A stretch of 64,000 nucleotides of DNA from Atherix ibis. Lineage: Eukaryota; Arthropoda; Insecta; Diptera; Athericidae. The DNA is taken from positions 64,084,951 through 64,148,950 of the forward strand of contig OY282608.1 in NCBI GenBank assembly GCA_958298945.1, written 5' to 3'. The notes beneath the pieces are model-generated. The model did no database searches. It saw only the letters and a list, made by a program, of their open reading frames with translations, and was not told the origin of the DNA. Shown piece by piece: positions 1-11,100 of the stretch; the first letter of the stretch is position 1; the number at the start of each line of letters is the position of its first letter. Made by a program: the position numbers and the translations under genes.

Positions 1-1420
1 GTTGGTTTGTTAGTTTGTTGGTTTTTTGGTTACTTGGTTTGTTGGTTTGTTGGTTTGTTGGTTTGTTGGCTTGTTGGTTTGTTGGCTTGTTGGTTTGTTG
101 GTTTGTTGGTTTGTTGGCTTGTTGGCTTGTTGGCTTGTTGGTTTGTTGGTTTGTTGGCTTGTTGGTTTGTTGGTTTGTTGGCTTGTTGGTTTGTTGCTTT
201 GTTGGCTTGTTGGCTTGTTGGTTTGTTGGTTTGTTGGCTTGGTGGTTACTTAGTTTGTTGATTTGTTGGTTTGTTGGCTTGTTGGCTTGTTGGTTTGTTG
301 GTTTGTTGGTTTGTTGGCTTGTTGGTTTGTTGGTTTGTAGGCTTGTTGACTTGTTGGTTTGTTTGTTTGTTGGCTTGTTGGTTACTTAGTTTGTTGGTTT
401 GTTGGCATGTTGGTTTGTAGGTTTGTTGGTTTGTTTGCTTGTTGGTTTGTTGGTTTATTGGCTTGTTGGCTTTTTGGCTTGTTGGTCTGTTGGTTTGTTG
501 GTTTGTTGGTTTGTTGGCTTGTTGGTTTGTTGGTTTGTTGGCTTGTGGGTTTGTTGGTTTGTTGGTTTGTTGGCTTGTTGGCTTGTTGGTTTGTTGGTTT
601 GTTGGCTTGTTGGTTTGTTAGTTTGTTGGCTTGTTGGTTTGTTGCTTTGTTGGTTTGTTGGTTTGTTGGCTTGTTGGCTTGTTGGTTTGTTAGTTTGTTG
701 GCTTTTTGGTTACTTGGTTTGTTGGTTTGTTGGTTTGTTCGTTTGTTGGTTTGTTGGTTAATTGGTTTGTTGGTTTGTAGGTTTGTTGGCTTGTTGGTTT
801 GTTGATTTGTTGGTTTTTTGGTTTGTTGGTTTGTTGGTTTGTTGGTTTGTTGGTTTGTTGGTTTGTTCGTTTGATGGTTTGTTTGTTTGTTGGCTTTTTG
901 GTTTGTTGGTTTGTTGGCATGTTGGTTTGTTGGTTTGTTGGTTTGTTGATTTGTTGATTTGTTGATTTGTTGGTTTGTTGGCATGTTGGTTTGTTGGTTT
1001 GTTGGTTTGTTGGCTTGTTGGTTTGTTGGTTTGTTGGCTTGTTGGCTTGTTGTTTTGTTGGTTTGTTGGTTTGTTGGTTTGTTGGCTTGTTAGTTTGTTG
1101 GTTTGTTGGCTTGTTGGTTTGTTGGTTTGTTGGTTTGTTGGTTTGTTGGCTTCTTGGCTTGTTGGTTTGTTGGTTTGTTGGCTTGTTGGTTTGTTGGTTT
1201 GTTGGCTTCTTGGCTTGTTTCTTTGTTAGTTTGTTGGTTTGTTGGCTTGTTGGCTTGTTGGTTTGTTAGTTTGTTGGCTTTTTGGTTACTTAGTTTGTTG
1301 GTTTGTTGGTTTGTTGGTTTATTTGTTTGTTGGTTTGTTGGCTTGTTGGTTTGTTGGTTTGTTGGTTTGTTGGCTTGTTGGTTTGTTGGTTTGTTGGCTT
1401 GTTGGCTTGTTGGTTTGTTG
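1..1420 (+). repeat. Family A higher-order repeat block, left edge of window
   Basis: Octamer array without genes. It carries the family A marker order: GCTTTTTGGTTACTTGG near 700, TTCG near 740, GTTAATTGG near 757, GTAGG near 778, CGTTTGATGG near 869, GGCATG near 917, and repeated GATTTGTT near 947-965. A GCTTCTTGGCTTGTTTC marker follows near 1204, then GGTTACTTAG near 1285. The same order recurs in full copies from 6.7 to 46.7 kb. In this copy the GATTTGTT motif is tripled and the usual GTGTGTTGG is missing, so it is a diverged member. Confidence 0.85.
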
Positions 1421-1683
1421 GTTTGTAGGTTTGTAGGTTTGTTGGTTTGTTGGTTTGCTGGTTTGTTGGTTTGTTCGTTTGTTGGTTTGTTGGTTAATTG
1501 GTTTGTTGGTTTGTTGGTTTGTTGGTTTGTTGGTTTGTTGGTTTATTTGTTTGTTGGTTTGTTGTTTTGTTGGTTTGTTGGTTTGTTGGTTTATTCGTTT
1601 GTTGGTTTGTAGGTTTGTTGGTTTGTTGGTTTGTTGGTTTGTTGGTTTGTTGGTTTGTTTGTTTGTTGGTTAGTTCGTTTGTT

Positions 1684-3368
1684 GGTTTGTTAGTTTGTTG
1701 GTTTGTTGGCTTGTTGGCTTGTTGGTTTGTTGGTTTTTTGGTTTGTTGGTTTGTTGGTTTGTTGGTTTGTTGGTTTGTTGGTTTGTTGGTTTGTTGGTTT
1801 GTTGGTTTGTTGGTTTGTTGGTTTGTTGGTTTATTTGTTTGTTGGTTTGTTGGCTTGTTGGCTTGTTGGTTTGTTGGTTTGTAGGTTTGTAGGTTTGTTG
1901 GTTTGTTGGTTTGCTGGTTTGTTGGTTTGTTCGTTTGTTGGTTTGTTGGTTAATTGGTTTGTTGGTTTGTTGGTTTGTTGGTTTGTTGGTTTGTTGGTTT
2001 ATTTGTTTGTTGGTTTGTTGTTTTGTTGGTTTGTTGGTTTGTTGGTTTATTTGTTTGTTGGTTTGTAGGTTTGTTGGTTTGTTGGTTTGTTGGTTTGTTG
2101 GTTTGTTGGTTTGTTCGTTTGTTGGTTAGTTCGTTTGTTGGTTTGTTAGTTTGTTGGTTTGTTGGCTTGTTGGCTTGTTGGTTTGTTGGTTTTTTGGTTT
2201 GTTGGTTTGTTGGTTTGTTGGTTTGTTGGTTTGTTGGTTTGTTGGTTTGTTGGTTTGTTGGTTTGTTGGTTTATTTGTTTGTTGGTTTATTGGCTTGTTG
2301 GTTTGTTGGTTTGTTGGTTTGTTGGTTTGTTGGTTTGTTGGTTTGTTGGCTTGTTGGTTTGTTGGCTTGTTGGCTTGTTGGTTTGTTGGTTAGTTCGTTT
2401 GTTGGTTTGTTAGTTTGTTGGTTTGTTGGCTTTTTGGCTTGTTGGCTTGTTGGTTTGTTGGTTTTTTGGTTTGTTGGTTTGTTGGTTTGTTGGTTTGTTG
2501 GCTTGTTGGTTTGTTGGTTTGTTGGCTTGTTGGCTTGTTGGTTTATTGGTTTGTTGGCTTGTTGGTTACTTAGTTTGTTGGTTTGTTGGCATGTTGGTTT
2601 GTTGGTTTGTTGGTTTGTTGGTTTGTTGGTTTGTTGGTTTGTTGGTTTGTTTGTTTGTTGGTTAGTTCGTTTGTTGGTTTGTTAGTTTGTTGGTTTGTTG
2701 GCTTGTTGGCTTGCTGGTTTGTTGGTTTTTTGGTTTGTTGGTTTGTTGGTTTGTTGGTTTGTTGGTTTGTTGGTTTGTTGGTTTGTTGGTTTGTTGGTTT
2801 GTTGGTTTGTTGGTTTATTTGTTTGTTGGTTTGTTGGCTTGTTGGCTTGTTGGTTTGTTGGTTTGTAGGTTTGTAGGTTTGTTGGTTTGTTGGTTTGCTG
2901 GTTTGTTGGTTTGTTCGTTTGTTGGTTTGTTGGTTAATTGGTTTGTTGGTTTGTTGGTTTGTTGGTTTGTTGGTTTGTTGGTTTATTTGTTTGTTGGTTT
3001 GTTGTTTTGTTGGTTTGTTGGTTTGTTGGTTTATTTCTTTGTTGGTTTGTTGTTTTGTTGGTTTGTTGGTTTGTTGGTTTATTTGTTTGTTGGTTTGTAG
3101 GTTTGTTGGTTTGTTGGTTTGTTGGTTTGTTGGTTTGTTCGTTTGTTGGTTAGTTCGTTTGTTGGTTTGTTAGTTTGTTGGTTTGTTGGCTTGTTGGCTT
3201 GTTGGTTTGTTGGTTTTTTGGTTTGTTGGTTTGTTGGTTTGTTGGTTTGTTGGTTTGTTGGTTTGTTGGTTTGTTGGTTTGTTGGTTTGTTGGTTTGTTG
3301 GTTTATTTGTTTGTTGGTTTATTGGCTTGTTGGTTTGTTGGTTTGTTGGTTTGTTGGTTTGTTGGTTT
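1684..3368 (+). repeat. 1,685-bp HOR segment, copy 1 of an apparently perfect duplicate
   Basis: Compared row by row with 3484-5168 at an offset of exactly 1800 bp, I find no difference, including rare variants such as GCTGGTTT near 2713 and TTTTTTGG. The match breaks on the left at 1683 (T, against A at 3483) and on the right at 3369 (A, against G at 5169). Identity this high in fast-evolving satellite DNA points to very recent duplication, active homogenisation, or an assembly duplication. Confidence 0.9.
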
Positions 3369-3483
3369 ATTTGTTTGTTGGTTTGTTGTTTTGTTGGTTT
3401 GTTGGTTTGTTGGTTTATTTCTTTGTTGGTTTGTTGTTTTGTTGGTTTGTTGGTTTGTTGGTTTATTTGTTTGTTGGTTTGTA

Positions 3484-5168
3484 GGTTTGTTAGTTTGTTG
3501 GTTTGTTGGCTTGTTGGCTTGTTGGTTTGTTGGTTTTTTGGTTTGTTGGTTTGTTGGTTTGTTGGTTTGTTGGTTTGTTGGTTTGTTGGTTTGTTGGTTT
3601 GTTGGTTTGTTGGTTTGTTGGTTTGTTGGTTTATTTGTTTGTTGGTTTGTTGGCTTGTTGGCTTGTTGGTTTGTTGGTTTGTAGGTTTGTAGGTTTGTTG
3701 GTTTGTTGGTTTGCTGGTTTGTTGGTTTGTTCGTTTGTTGGTTTGTTGGTTAATTGGTTTGTTGGTTTGTTGGTTTGTTGGTTTGTTGGTTTGTTGGTTT
3801 ATTTGTTTGTTGGTTTGTTGTTTTGTTGGTTTGTTGGTTTGTTGGTTTATTTGTTTGTTGGTTTGTAGGTTTGTTGGTTTGTTGGTTTGTTGGTTTGTTG
3901 GTTTGTTGGTTTGTTCGTTTGTTGGTTAGTTCGTTTGTTGGTTTGTTAGTTTGTTGGTTTGTTGGCTTGTTGGCTTGTTGGTTTGTTGGTTTTTTGGTTT
4001 GTTGGTTTGTTGGTTTGTTGGTTTGTTGGTTTGTTGGTTTGTTGGTTTGTTGGTTTGTTGGTTTGTTGGTTTATTTGTTTGTTGGTTTATTGGCTTGTTG
4101 GTTTGTTGGTTTGTTGGTTTGTTGGTTTGTTGGTTTGTTGGTTTGTTGGCTTGTTGGTTTGTTGGCTTGTTGGCTTGTTGGTTTGTTGGTTAGTTCGTTT
4201 GTTGGTTTGTTAGTTTGTTGGTTTGTTGGCTTTTTGGCTTGTTGGCTTGTTGGTTTGTTGGTTTTTTGGTTTGTTGGTTTGTTGGTTTGTTGGTTTGTTG
4301 GCTTGTTGGTTTGTTGGTTTGTTGGCTTGTTGGCTTGTTGGTTTATTGGTTTGTTGGCTTGTTGGTTACTTAGTTTGTTGGTTTGTTGGCATGTTGGTTT
4401 GTTGGTTTGTTGGTTTGTTGGTTTGTTGGTTTGTTGGTTTGTTGGTTTGTTTGTTTGTTGGTTAGTTCGTTTGTTGGTTTGTTAGTTTGTTGGTTTGTTG
4501 GCTTGTTGGCTTGCTGGTTTGTTGGTTTTTTGGTTTGTTGGTTTGTTGGTTTGTTGGTTTGTTGGTTTGTTGGTTTGTTGGTTTGTTGGTTTGTTGGTTT
4601 GTTGGTTTGTTGGTTTATTTGTTTGTTGGTTTGTTGGCTTGTTGGCTTGTTGGTTTGTTGGTTTGTAGGTTTGTAGGTTTGTTGGTTTGTTGGTTTGCTG
4701 GTTTGTTGGTTTGTTCGTTTGTTGGTTTGTTGGTTAATTGGTTTGTTGGTTTGTTGGTTTGTTGGTTTGTTGGTTTGTTGGTTTATTTGTTTGTTGGTTT
4801 GTTGTTTTGTTGGTTTGTTGGTTTGTTGGTTTATTTCTTTGTTGGTTTGTTGTTTTGTTGGTTTGTTGGTTTGTTGGTTTATTTGTTTGTTGGTTTGTAG
4901 GTTTGTTGGTTTGTTGGTTTGTTGGTTTGTTGGTTTGTTCGTTTGTTGGTTAGTTCGTTTGTTGGTTTGTTAGTTTGTTGGTTTGTTGGCTTGTTGGCTT
5001 GTTGGTTTGTTGGTTTTTTGGTTTGTTGGTTTGTTGGTTTGTTGGTTTGTTGGTTTGTTGGTTTGTTGGTTTGTTGGTTTGTTGGTTTGTTGGTTTGTTG
5101 GTTTATTTGTTTGTTGGTTTATTGGCTTGTTGGTTTGTTGGTTTGTTGGTTTGTTGGTTTGTTGGTTT
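3484..5168 (+). repeat. 1,685-bp HOR segment, copy 2
   Basis: Second copy of 1684-3368, 225 octamers downstream. The 115 bp between the copies (3369-3483) contain two rare ATTTCTTTG/GTTGTTTT variants that also occur near 3033 and 4833, so the duplication boundaries fall inside a region that was itself repeated earlier. Confidence 0.9.
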
Positions 5169-5169
5169 G

Positions 5170-7824
5170 TTGGCTTGTTGGCTTGTTGGTTTGTTGGTTA
5201 GTTCGTTTGTTGGTTTGTTAGTTTGTTGGTTTGTTGGCTTTTTGGCTTGTTGGCTTGTTGGTTTGTTGGTTTTTTGGTTTGTTGGTTTGTTGGTTTGTTG
5301 GTTTGTTGGCTTGTTGGTTTGTTGGTTTGTTGGCTTGTTGGCTTGTTGGTTTATTGGTTTGTTGGCTTGTTGGTTACTTAGTTTGTTGGTTTGTTGGCAT
5401 GTTGGTTTGTTGGTTTGTTGGTTTGTTGGCTTGTTGGTTTGTTGGTTTGTTGGCTTGTTGGCTTGTTGGTTTGTTGGTTTGTTGGCTTGTGGGTTTGTTG
5501 GTTTGTTGGCTTGTTGGTTTGTTGGTTTGTTGGTTTGTTGGCTTGTTGGCTTGTTGGCTTGTTGGATAGTTGGTTTGTTGGTTTATTGGCTTGTTGGCTT
5601 GTTGGTTTGTTGGTTTGTTGGTTTTTTGGTTTGTTGGTTTGTTGGTTTGTTGGTTTGTTGGTTTGTTGGTTTGTTGGTTTGTTGGTTTATTTGTTTGTTG
5701 GTTTGTTGGCTGGTTGGTTTGTTGCTTTGTTGGCTTGTTGGCTTGTTGTTTTGTTGGTTTGTTGGTTTTTTGTTTTGTTGGTTTGTTGGTTTGTTGGTTT
5801 GTTGGTTTGTTGGTTTGTTGGTTTGTTGGCTTGTTAGCTTGTTGGTTTGTTGGTTTGTTGGCTTGTTGGTTTGTTGGTTTGTTGGCTTGTTGGCTTGTTG
5901 CTTTGTTGGTTTGTGTGTTTGTTGGCTTGTTGGCTTGTTGGTTTGTTAGTTTGTTGGCTTTTTGGTTACTTGGTTTGTTGGTTTGTTGGTTTGTTGGCTT
6001 GTTGGTTTGTTGGTTTGTTGGTTTGTTGGTTTGTTGGTTTGTTGGTTCGTTGGTTTGTTGGTTTGTTGGCTTGTTGGTTTGTTTGTTTGTTGGTTTGTTG
6101 GCTTGTTGGTTTGTTGGTTTGTTGGTTTGTTGGTTTGTTGTCTTGTTGGTTTGTTGGTTTGTTGGCTTGTTGGCTTGTTGCTTTGTTGGTTTGTTGGTTT
6201 GTTGGCTTGTTGGCTTGTTGGTTTGTTAGTTTGTTGGTTTTTTGGTTACTTGGTTTGTTGGTTTGTTGGTTTGTTGGCTTGTTGGTTTGTTGGATTGTTG
6301 GTTTGTTGGTTTGTTGATTTGTTGGTTTGTTGGCTTGTTGGCTTGTTGGCTTGTTGGTTTGTTGGTTTGTTGGCTTGTTGGTTTGTTGGTTTGTTGGCTT
6401 GTTGGTTTGTTGCTTTGTTGGCTTGTTGGTTTGTTTGCTTGTTGGTTTGTTGGTTTATTGGCTTGTTGGCTTGTTGGCTTGTTGGTCTGTTGGTTTGTTG
6501 GTTTGATGGTTTGTTGGTTTGTTGGCTTGTTGGTTTGTTGGTTTGTTGGCTTTCGTGTTTGTTGGTTTGTTGGCTTGTTGGCTTGTTGGTTTGTTGGTTT
6601 GTTGGCTTGTTGGTTTGTTAGTTTGTTGGCTTGTTGGTTTTTTGCTTTGTTGGTTTGTTGGTGTGTTGGCTTGTTGGTTTGTTAGTTTGTTGGCTTTTTG
6701 GTTACTTGGTTTGTTGGTTTGTTGGTTTGTTCGTTTGTTGGTTTGTTGGTTAATTGGTTTGTTGGTTTGTAGGTTTGTTGGCTTGTTGGTTTGTTGGTTT
6801 GTTGGTTTTTTGGTTTGTTGGTTTGTTGGTTTGTTGGTTTGTTGGTTTGTTCGTTTGATGGTTTGTTTGTTTGTTGGTTTTTTGGTTTGTTGGTTTGTTG
6901 GCATGTTGGTTTGTTGGTTTGTTGGTTTGTTGATTTGTTGATTTGTTGGTGTGTTGGCATGTTGGTTTGTTGGTTTGTTGGTTTGTTGGCTTGTTGGTTT
7001 GTTGGTTTGTTGGCTTGTTGGCTTGTTGGTTTGTTGGTTTGTTGGTTTGTTGGTTTGTTGGCTTGTTGGTTTGTTGGTTTGTTGGCTTGTTGGTTTGTTG
7101 GTTTGTTGGTTTGTTGGTTTGTTGGTTTGTTGGCTTCTTGGCTTGTTGATTTGTTGGTTTGTTGGCTTGTTGGCTTGTTGCTTTGTTGGTTTGTGTGTTT
7201 GTTGGCTTGTTGGCTTGTTGGTTTGTTAGTTTGTTGGCTTTTTGGTTACTTGGTTTGTTGGTTTGTTGGTTTGTTGGCTTGTTGGTTTGTTGGTTTGTTG
7301 GTTTGTTGGTTTGTTTGTTTGTTGGTTTGTTGGTTTGTTGGTTTGTTGGTTTGTTGGCTTGTTAGCTTGTTGGTTTGTTGGTTTGTTGGCTTGTTGGTTT
7401 GTTGGTTTGTTGGCTTGTTGGCTTGTTGCTTTGTTGGTTTGTGTGTTTGTTGGCTTGTTGGCTTGTTGGTTTGTTAGTTTGTTGGCTTTTTGGTTACTTG
7501 GTTTGTTGGTTTATTGGCATGTTGGTTTGTTGGTTTATTGGTTTGTTGGCTTGTTGGTTTGTTGGTTTGTTGGCTTGTTGGCTTGTTGGATTGTTGGTTT
7601 GTTGGATTGTTGGTTTGTTGGCTTGTTGGTTTGTTGGTTTTTTGGCTTGTTGGTTTTTTGGCTTGTTGGTTACTTAGTTTGTTGGTTTGTTGGTTTGTTG
7701 GCTTGTTGGCTTGTTGGTTTGTTGGTTTGTTGGCTTGTTGGCTTGTTGGATTGTTGGTTTGTTGGTTTGTTGGCTTGTTGGCTTGTTGGATTGTTGGTTT
7801 GTTGGTTTTTTGGTTTGTTGGTTT
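5170..7824 (+). repeat. Mosaic family A block
   Basis: Octamer array without genes. The marker GCTTTGTTGGTTTGTGTG recurs near 5900, 7180 and 7429. The strings starting near 5847 and 7375 are related at an offset of 1528 bp (191 units). A TGGCTGG variant lies near 5708. One copy of the 279-bp family A module is at 6682-6960. Clustered GGATTG variants at 7560-7800 lead into the register-slip region. Single-copy oddities include GGTTCGTTGG near 6045 and GGCTTTCGTG near 6549. Confidence 0.8.
6682..6960 (+). repeat. 279-bp family A module, representative of at least 12 full copies
   Basis: The segment runs from GCTTTTTGGTTACTTGG through TTCG, GTTAATTGG, GTAGG, TTTTTTGG, CGTTTGATGG, GTTTGTTTG, GGCATG and the doubled GATTTGTT to GTGTGTTGGCATG. 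Near-identical full copies lie at 10783-11061, 15126-15404, 21249-21527, 23033-23311, 25472-25750, 27335-27613, 32195-32473, 33955-34233, 34939-35217, 36163-36441 and 39539-39817. Shorter or altered copies lie near 700-980, 11810-12085, 16160-16436, 17565-17900, 19580-19855, 28602-28877, 30540-30801, 37940-38100, 43630-43890, 44540-44770 and 46452-46710. Each full copy leaves a 92-codon stop-free - strand frame. I read this as shared descent of the variant pattern, not as a gene. Confidence 0.85.
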
Positions 7825-8165
7825 GTTGGTTGTTGGGTTGTTGGTTAGTTCGTTTATTTGTTTGTTGGTTTGTTGGCTTGTTGGTATGTTGGCTTGTTGG
7901 CTGGTTGGTTTATTTATTGGTTGGTTTGTTAGTTTGTTGGTTTGTTGGCTTGTTGGCTTGTTGGTTTGTTGGTTTTTTGGTTTGTTGGTTTGTTGGTTGT
8001 TGGGTTGTTGGTTAGTTGGTTTATTTGTTTGTTGGTTTGTTGGCTTGTTAGTATGTTGGTTTGTTGGTTTGTTGGTTTGTTGGCTTGTTGGTTTGTTGGT
8101 TTGTTGGCTTGTTGGCTTGTTGGTTGGTTGGTTTGTTGGCTTGTTGGTTACTTAGCTTTTGGTTT
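7825..8165 (+). repeat. Register-slip region with three 7-bp units
   Basis: The 8-bp phase is constant from position 1 until a 7-bp unit GTTGGTT at 7825-7831, followed by GTTGGGTT, GTTGGTTA and GTTCGTTT. The same cassette recurs at 7992-7998. A third loss lies at 8159-8165, where CTTAGCTT is followed by a 7-bp TTGGTTT. Each shifts the phase by one base. Related slip cassettes occur near 40611, 40794, 47767, 50766, 52571 and 58249, and the CTTAGCTT or CTTAGCGT slip near 12502, 40970, 47916, 50931, 52737 and 58416. Confidence 0.85.
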
Positions 8166-11100
8166 GTTGGCATGTTGGTTTGTTGGTTTGTTGGTTTGTT
8201 GGCTTCTTGGTTTGTTGGTTTGTTCGTTTGTTGGTTTGTTGGTTAATTGGTTTGTTGGTTTGTTGGTTTGTTGGCTTGTTGGTTTGTTGTTTTCTTGGTT
8301 TTTTGGTTTGTTGGTTTGTTGGTTTGTAGGTTTGTAGGTTTGTTGGTTTGTTGGTTTGTTCGTTTGTTGGTTTGTTGGTTTGTTCGTTTGTTGGTTTGTT
8401 GGTTTGTTGGTTAATTGGTTTGTTGGTTTGTTGGTTTGTTGGTTTGTTGGCTTGTTGGTTGGTTGGTTTGTTGGTTTCTTGGCTTGTTGGTTTATTGGTT
8501 TGTTGGCTTGTTGGTTACTTAGTTTGTTGGTTTGTTGGCATGTTGGTTTGTTGGTTTGTTGGCTTGTTGGTTTGTTGGTTTGTTGGCTTGTTGGCTTGTT
8601 GGTTTGTTGGTTTGTTGGCTTGTTGGTTTATTTGTTTGTTAGTTTGTTGGTTTGTTGGTTTGTTGGTTTGTTGGTTTATTTGTTTGTTGGTTTATTGGTT
8701 TGTAGGTTTGTTGGTTTGTTGGTTTGTTGGTTTGTTGGTTTGTTGGTTTGTTGGTTTGTTGGTTTGTTGGTTTGTTGGTTTGTTGGTTTGTTGGTTTGTT
8801 GGTTTGTTGGTTTGTTGGTTAATTGGTTTGTTGGTTTGTTGGTTTGTTGGTTTGTTGGTTTGTTGGCTTGTTAGTTTGTTGGTTTCTTGGTTTTTTGGTT
8901 TGTTGGTTTGTTGGTTTGTTGGTTTGTTGGTTTATTTGTTTGACGGTTTGTTGGTTTGTTGGTTTTTTGGTTTGTTGGTTTGTTGGTTTGTTGCTTTCTT
9001 GGTTTGTTGGTTTGTTGATTTGTTGATTTGTTGGTTTGTTGGCATGTTGGTTTGTTGGTTTGTTGGTTTGTTGGTTTGTTGGCTTGTTGGTTTGTTGGTT
9101 TGTTGGTTTGTTGGATTGTTGGCTTGTTGGTTTGTTGGTTTGTTGGTTTGTTGGTTTGTTGGCTTGTTGGTTTGTTGGTTTGTTGGCTTGTTGGTTTGTT
9201 GGTTTGTTGGTTTGTTGGTTTGTTGGCTAGTTGGCTTGTTGTTTTGTTGGTTTGTTGGCTTGTTGGTTTGTTGGTTTGTTGGCTTGTTGGCTTATTGCTT
9301 TGTTGGTTTGTTGGTTTGTTGGCTTGTTGGCTTGTTGGTTTGTTAGTTTGTTGGCTTTTTGGTTACTTGGTTTGTGGGTTTGTTGGTTTGTTGGCTTGTT
9401 GGTTTGTTGGCTTGCTGGCTTGTTGGTTTGTTGGTTAGTTCGTTTGTTGGTTTGTTAGTTTGTTGGTTTGTTGGCTTTTTGGCTTGTTGGTTTGTTGGTT
9501 TTTTGGTTTGTTGGTTTGTTGGTTTGTTAGTTTGTTGGTTTGTTGGTTTAATTTGTTGTTGGTTTGTTGGCTTGTTCGTTTGTTGGTTTGTTGGTTTGTT
9601 GGTTTGTTGGCTTGTTGGTTTGTTGGTTTGTTGGTTTCTTGGCTTGTTGGTTTATTGGTTTGTTGGCTTGTTGGTTACTTAGTTTGTTGGTTTGTTGGCA
9701 TGTTGGTTTGTTGGTTTGTTGGCTTGTTGGTTTGTTGGTTTGTTGGCTTGTTGGCTTGTTGGTTTGTTGGTTTGTTGGTTTGTTGGTTTATTTGTTTGTT
9801 GGTTTGTTGGCTGGTTGGTTTGTTGCTTTGTTGGCTTGTTGGCTTGTTGTTTTGTTGGTTTGTTGGTTTTTTGTTTTGTTGGTTTGTTGGTTTGTTGGTT
9901 TGTTGGTTTGTTGGTTTGTTGGTTTGTTGGTTTGTTGGCTTGTTAGCTTGTTGGTTTGTTGGTTTGTTGGCTTGTTGGTTTGTTGGTTTGTTGGCTTGTT
10001 GGCTTGTTGCTTTGTTGGTTTGTGTGTTTGTTGGCTTGTTGGCTTGTTGGTTTGTTAGTTTGTTGGCTTTTTGGTTACTTGGTTTGTTGGTTTGTTGGCT
10101 TGTTGGTTTGTTGGCTTGTTGGTTTGTTGGTTTGTTGGTTTGTTGGTTTGTTGGTTTGTTGGCTTGTTGGTTTGTTTGTTTGTTGGTTTGTTGGCTTGTT
10201 GGTTTGTTGGTTTGTTGGTTTGTTGGTTTGTTGTCTTATTGGTTTGTTGGTTTGCTGGCTTGTTGGCTTGTTGCTTTGTTGGTTAGTTGGTTTGTTGGCT
10301 TGTTGGCTTGTTGGTTTGTTAGTTTGTTGGTTTTTTGGTTACTTGGTTTGTTGGTTTGTTGGTTTGTTGGCTTGTTGGTTTGTTGGATTGTTAATTTGTT
10401 GGTTTGTTGGTTTGTTGGTTTGTTGGCTTGTCGGCTTGTTGGCTTGTTGGTTTGTTGGTTTGTTGGCTTGTTGGTTTGTTGGTTTGTTGGCTTGTTGGTT
10501 TGTTGCTTTGTTGGCTTGTTGGTTTGTTTGCTTGTTGGTTTGTTGGTTTATTGGCTTGTTGGCTTGTTGGCTTGTTGGTCTGTTGGTTTGTTGGTTTGTT
10601 GGTTTGTTGGTTTGTTGGCTTGTTGGTTTGTTGGTTTGTTGGCTTGTGGGTTTGTTAGTTTGTTGGTTTGTTGGCTTGTTGGCTTGTTGGTTCGTTGGTT
10701 TGTTGGCTTGTTGGTTTGTTAGTTTGTTGGCTTGTTGGTTTGTTGCTTTGTTGGTTTGTTGGTTTGTTGGCTTGTTGGTTTGTTAGTTTGTTGGCTTTTT
10801 GTTTACTTGGTTTGTTGGTTTGTTGGTTTGTTCGTTTGTTGGTTTGTTGGTTAATTGGTTTGTTTGTTTGTAGGTTTGTTGGCTTGTTGGTTTGTTGGTT
10901 TGTTGGTTTTTTGGTTTTTTGGTTTGTTGGTTTGTTGGTTTGTTGGTTTGTTCGTTTGACGGTTTGTTTGTTTGTTGGTTTTTTGGTTTGTTGGTTTGTT
11001 GGCATGTTGGTTTGTTGGTTTGTTGGTTTGTTGATTTGTTGATTTGTTGGTGTGTTGGCATGTTGGTTTGTTGGTTTGTTGGTTTGTTGGTTTGTTGGCT

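Larger units (their letters stand above)
1421..5170 (+). repeat. Family B higher-order repeat block, few C variants
   Basis: Octamer array without genes and visibly poorer in GTTGGCTT than its neighbours. The doubled GTAGGTTT marker followed by GCTGGTTT, TTCG and GTTAATTGG appears near 1425, 1881, 2865, 3681 and 4665. Marker spacings are multiples of 8: 456 (57 units) for 1425 to 1881, 984 (123 units) for 1881 to 2865, and 1800 (225 units) for 1881 to 3681 and 2865 to 4665. An interior 488-bp offset (61 units) links the variant strings starting near 2687 and 3175. The block was therefore built by nested local duplications. Confidence 0.85.

Noticed and set aside
25..32. Short T runs (TTTTTT) as RNA polymerase III or intrinsic terminators
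   Set aside because: These are GTTGGTTT followed by the TTTGGTTT variant. There is no upstream stem, and the + strand can hardly form Watson-Crick hairpins.
6682..6960. 92-codon - strand frame found almost unchanged in 12 places, tempting as a conserved small gene family
   Set aside because: The whole 279-bp DNA is copied with its HOR, and the flanks are equally conserved. Start and stop fall on family A variants, so conservation is explained by duplication.
7825..8165. Slip region as an attachment or insertion site of a mobile element
   Set aside because: Only single-base losses are present, with no target-site duplication or foreign sequence.
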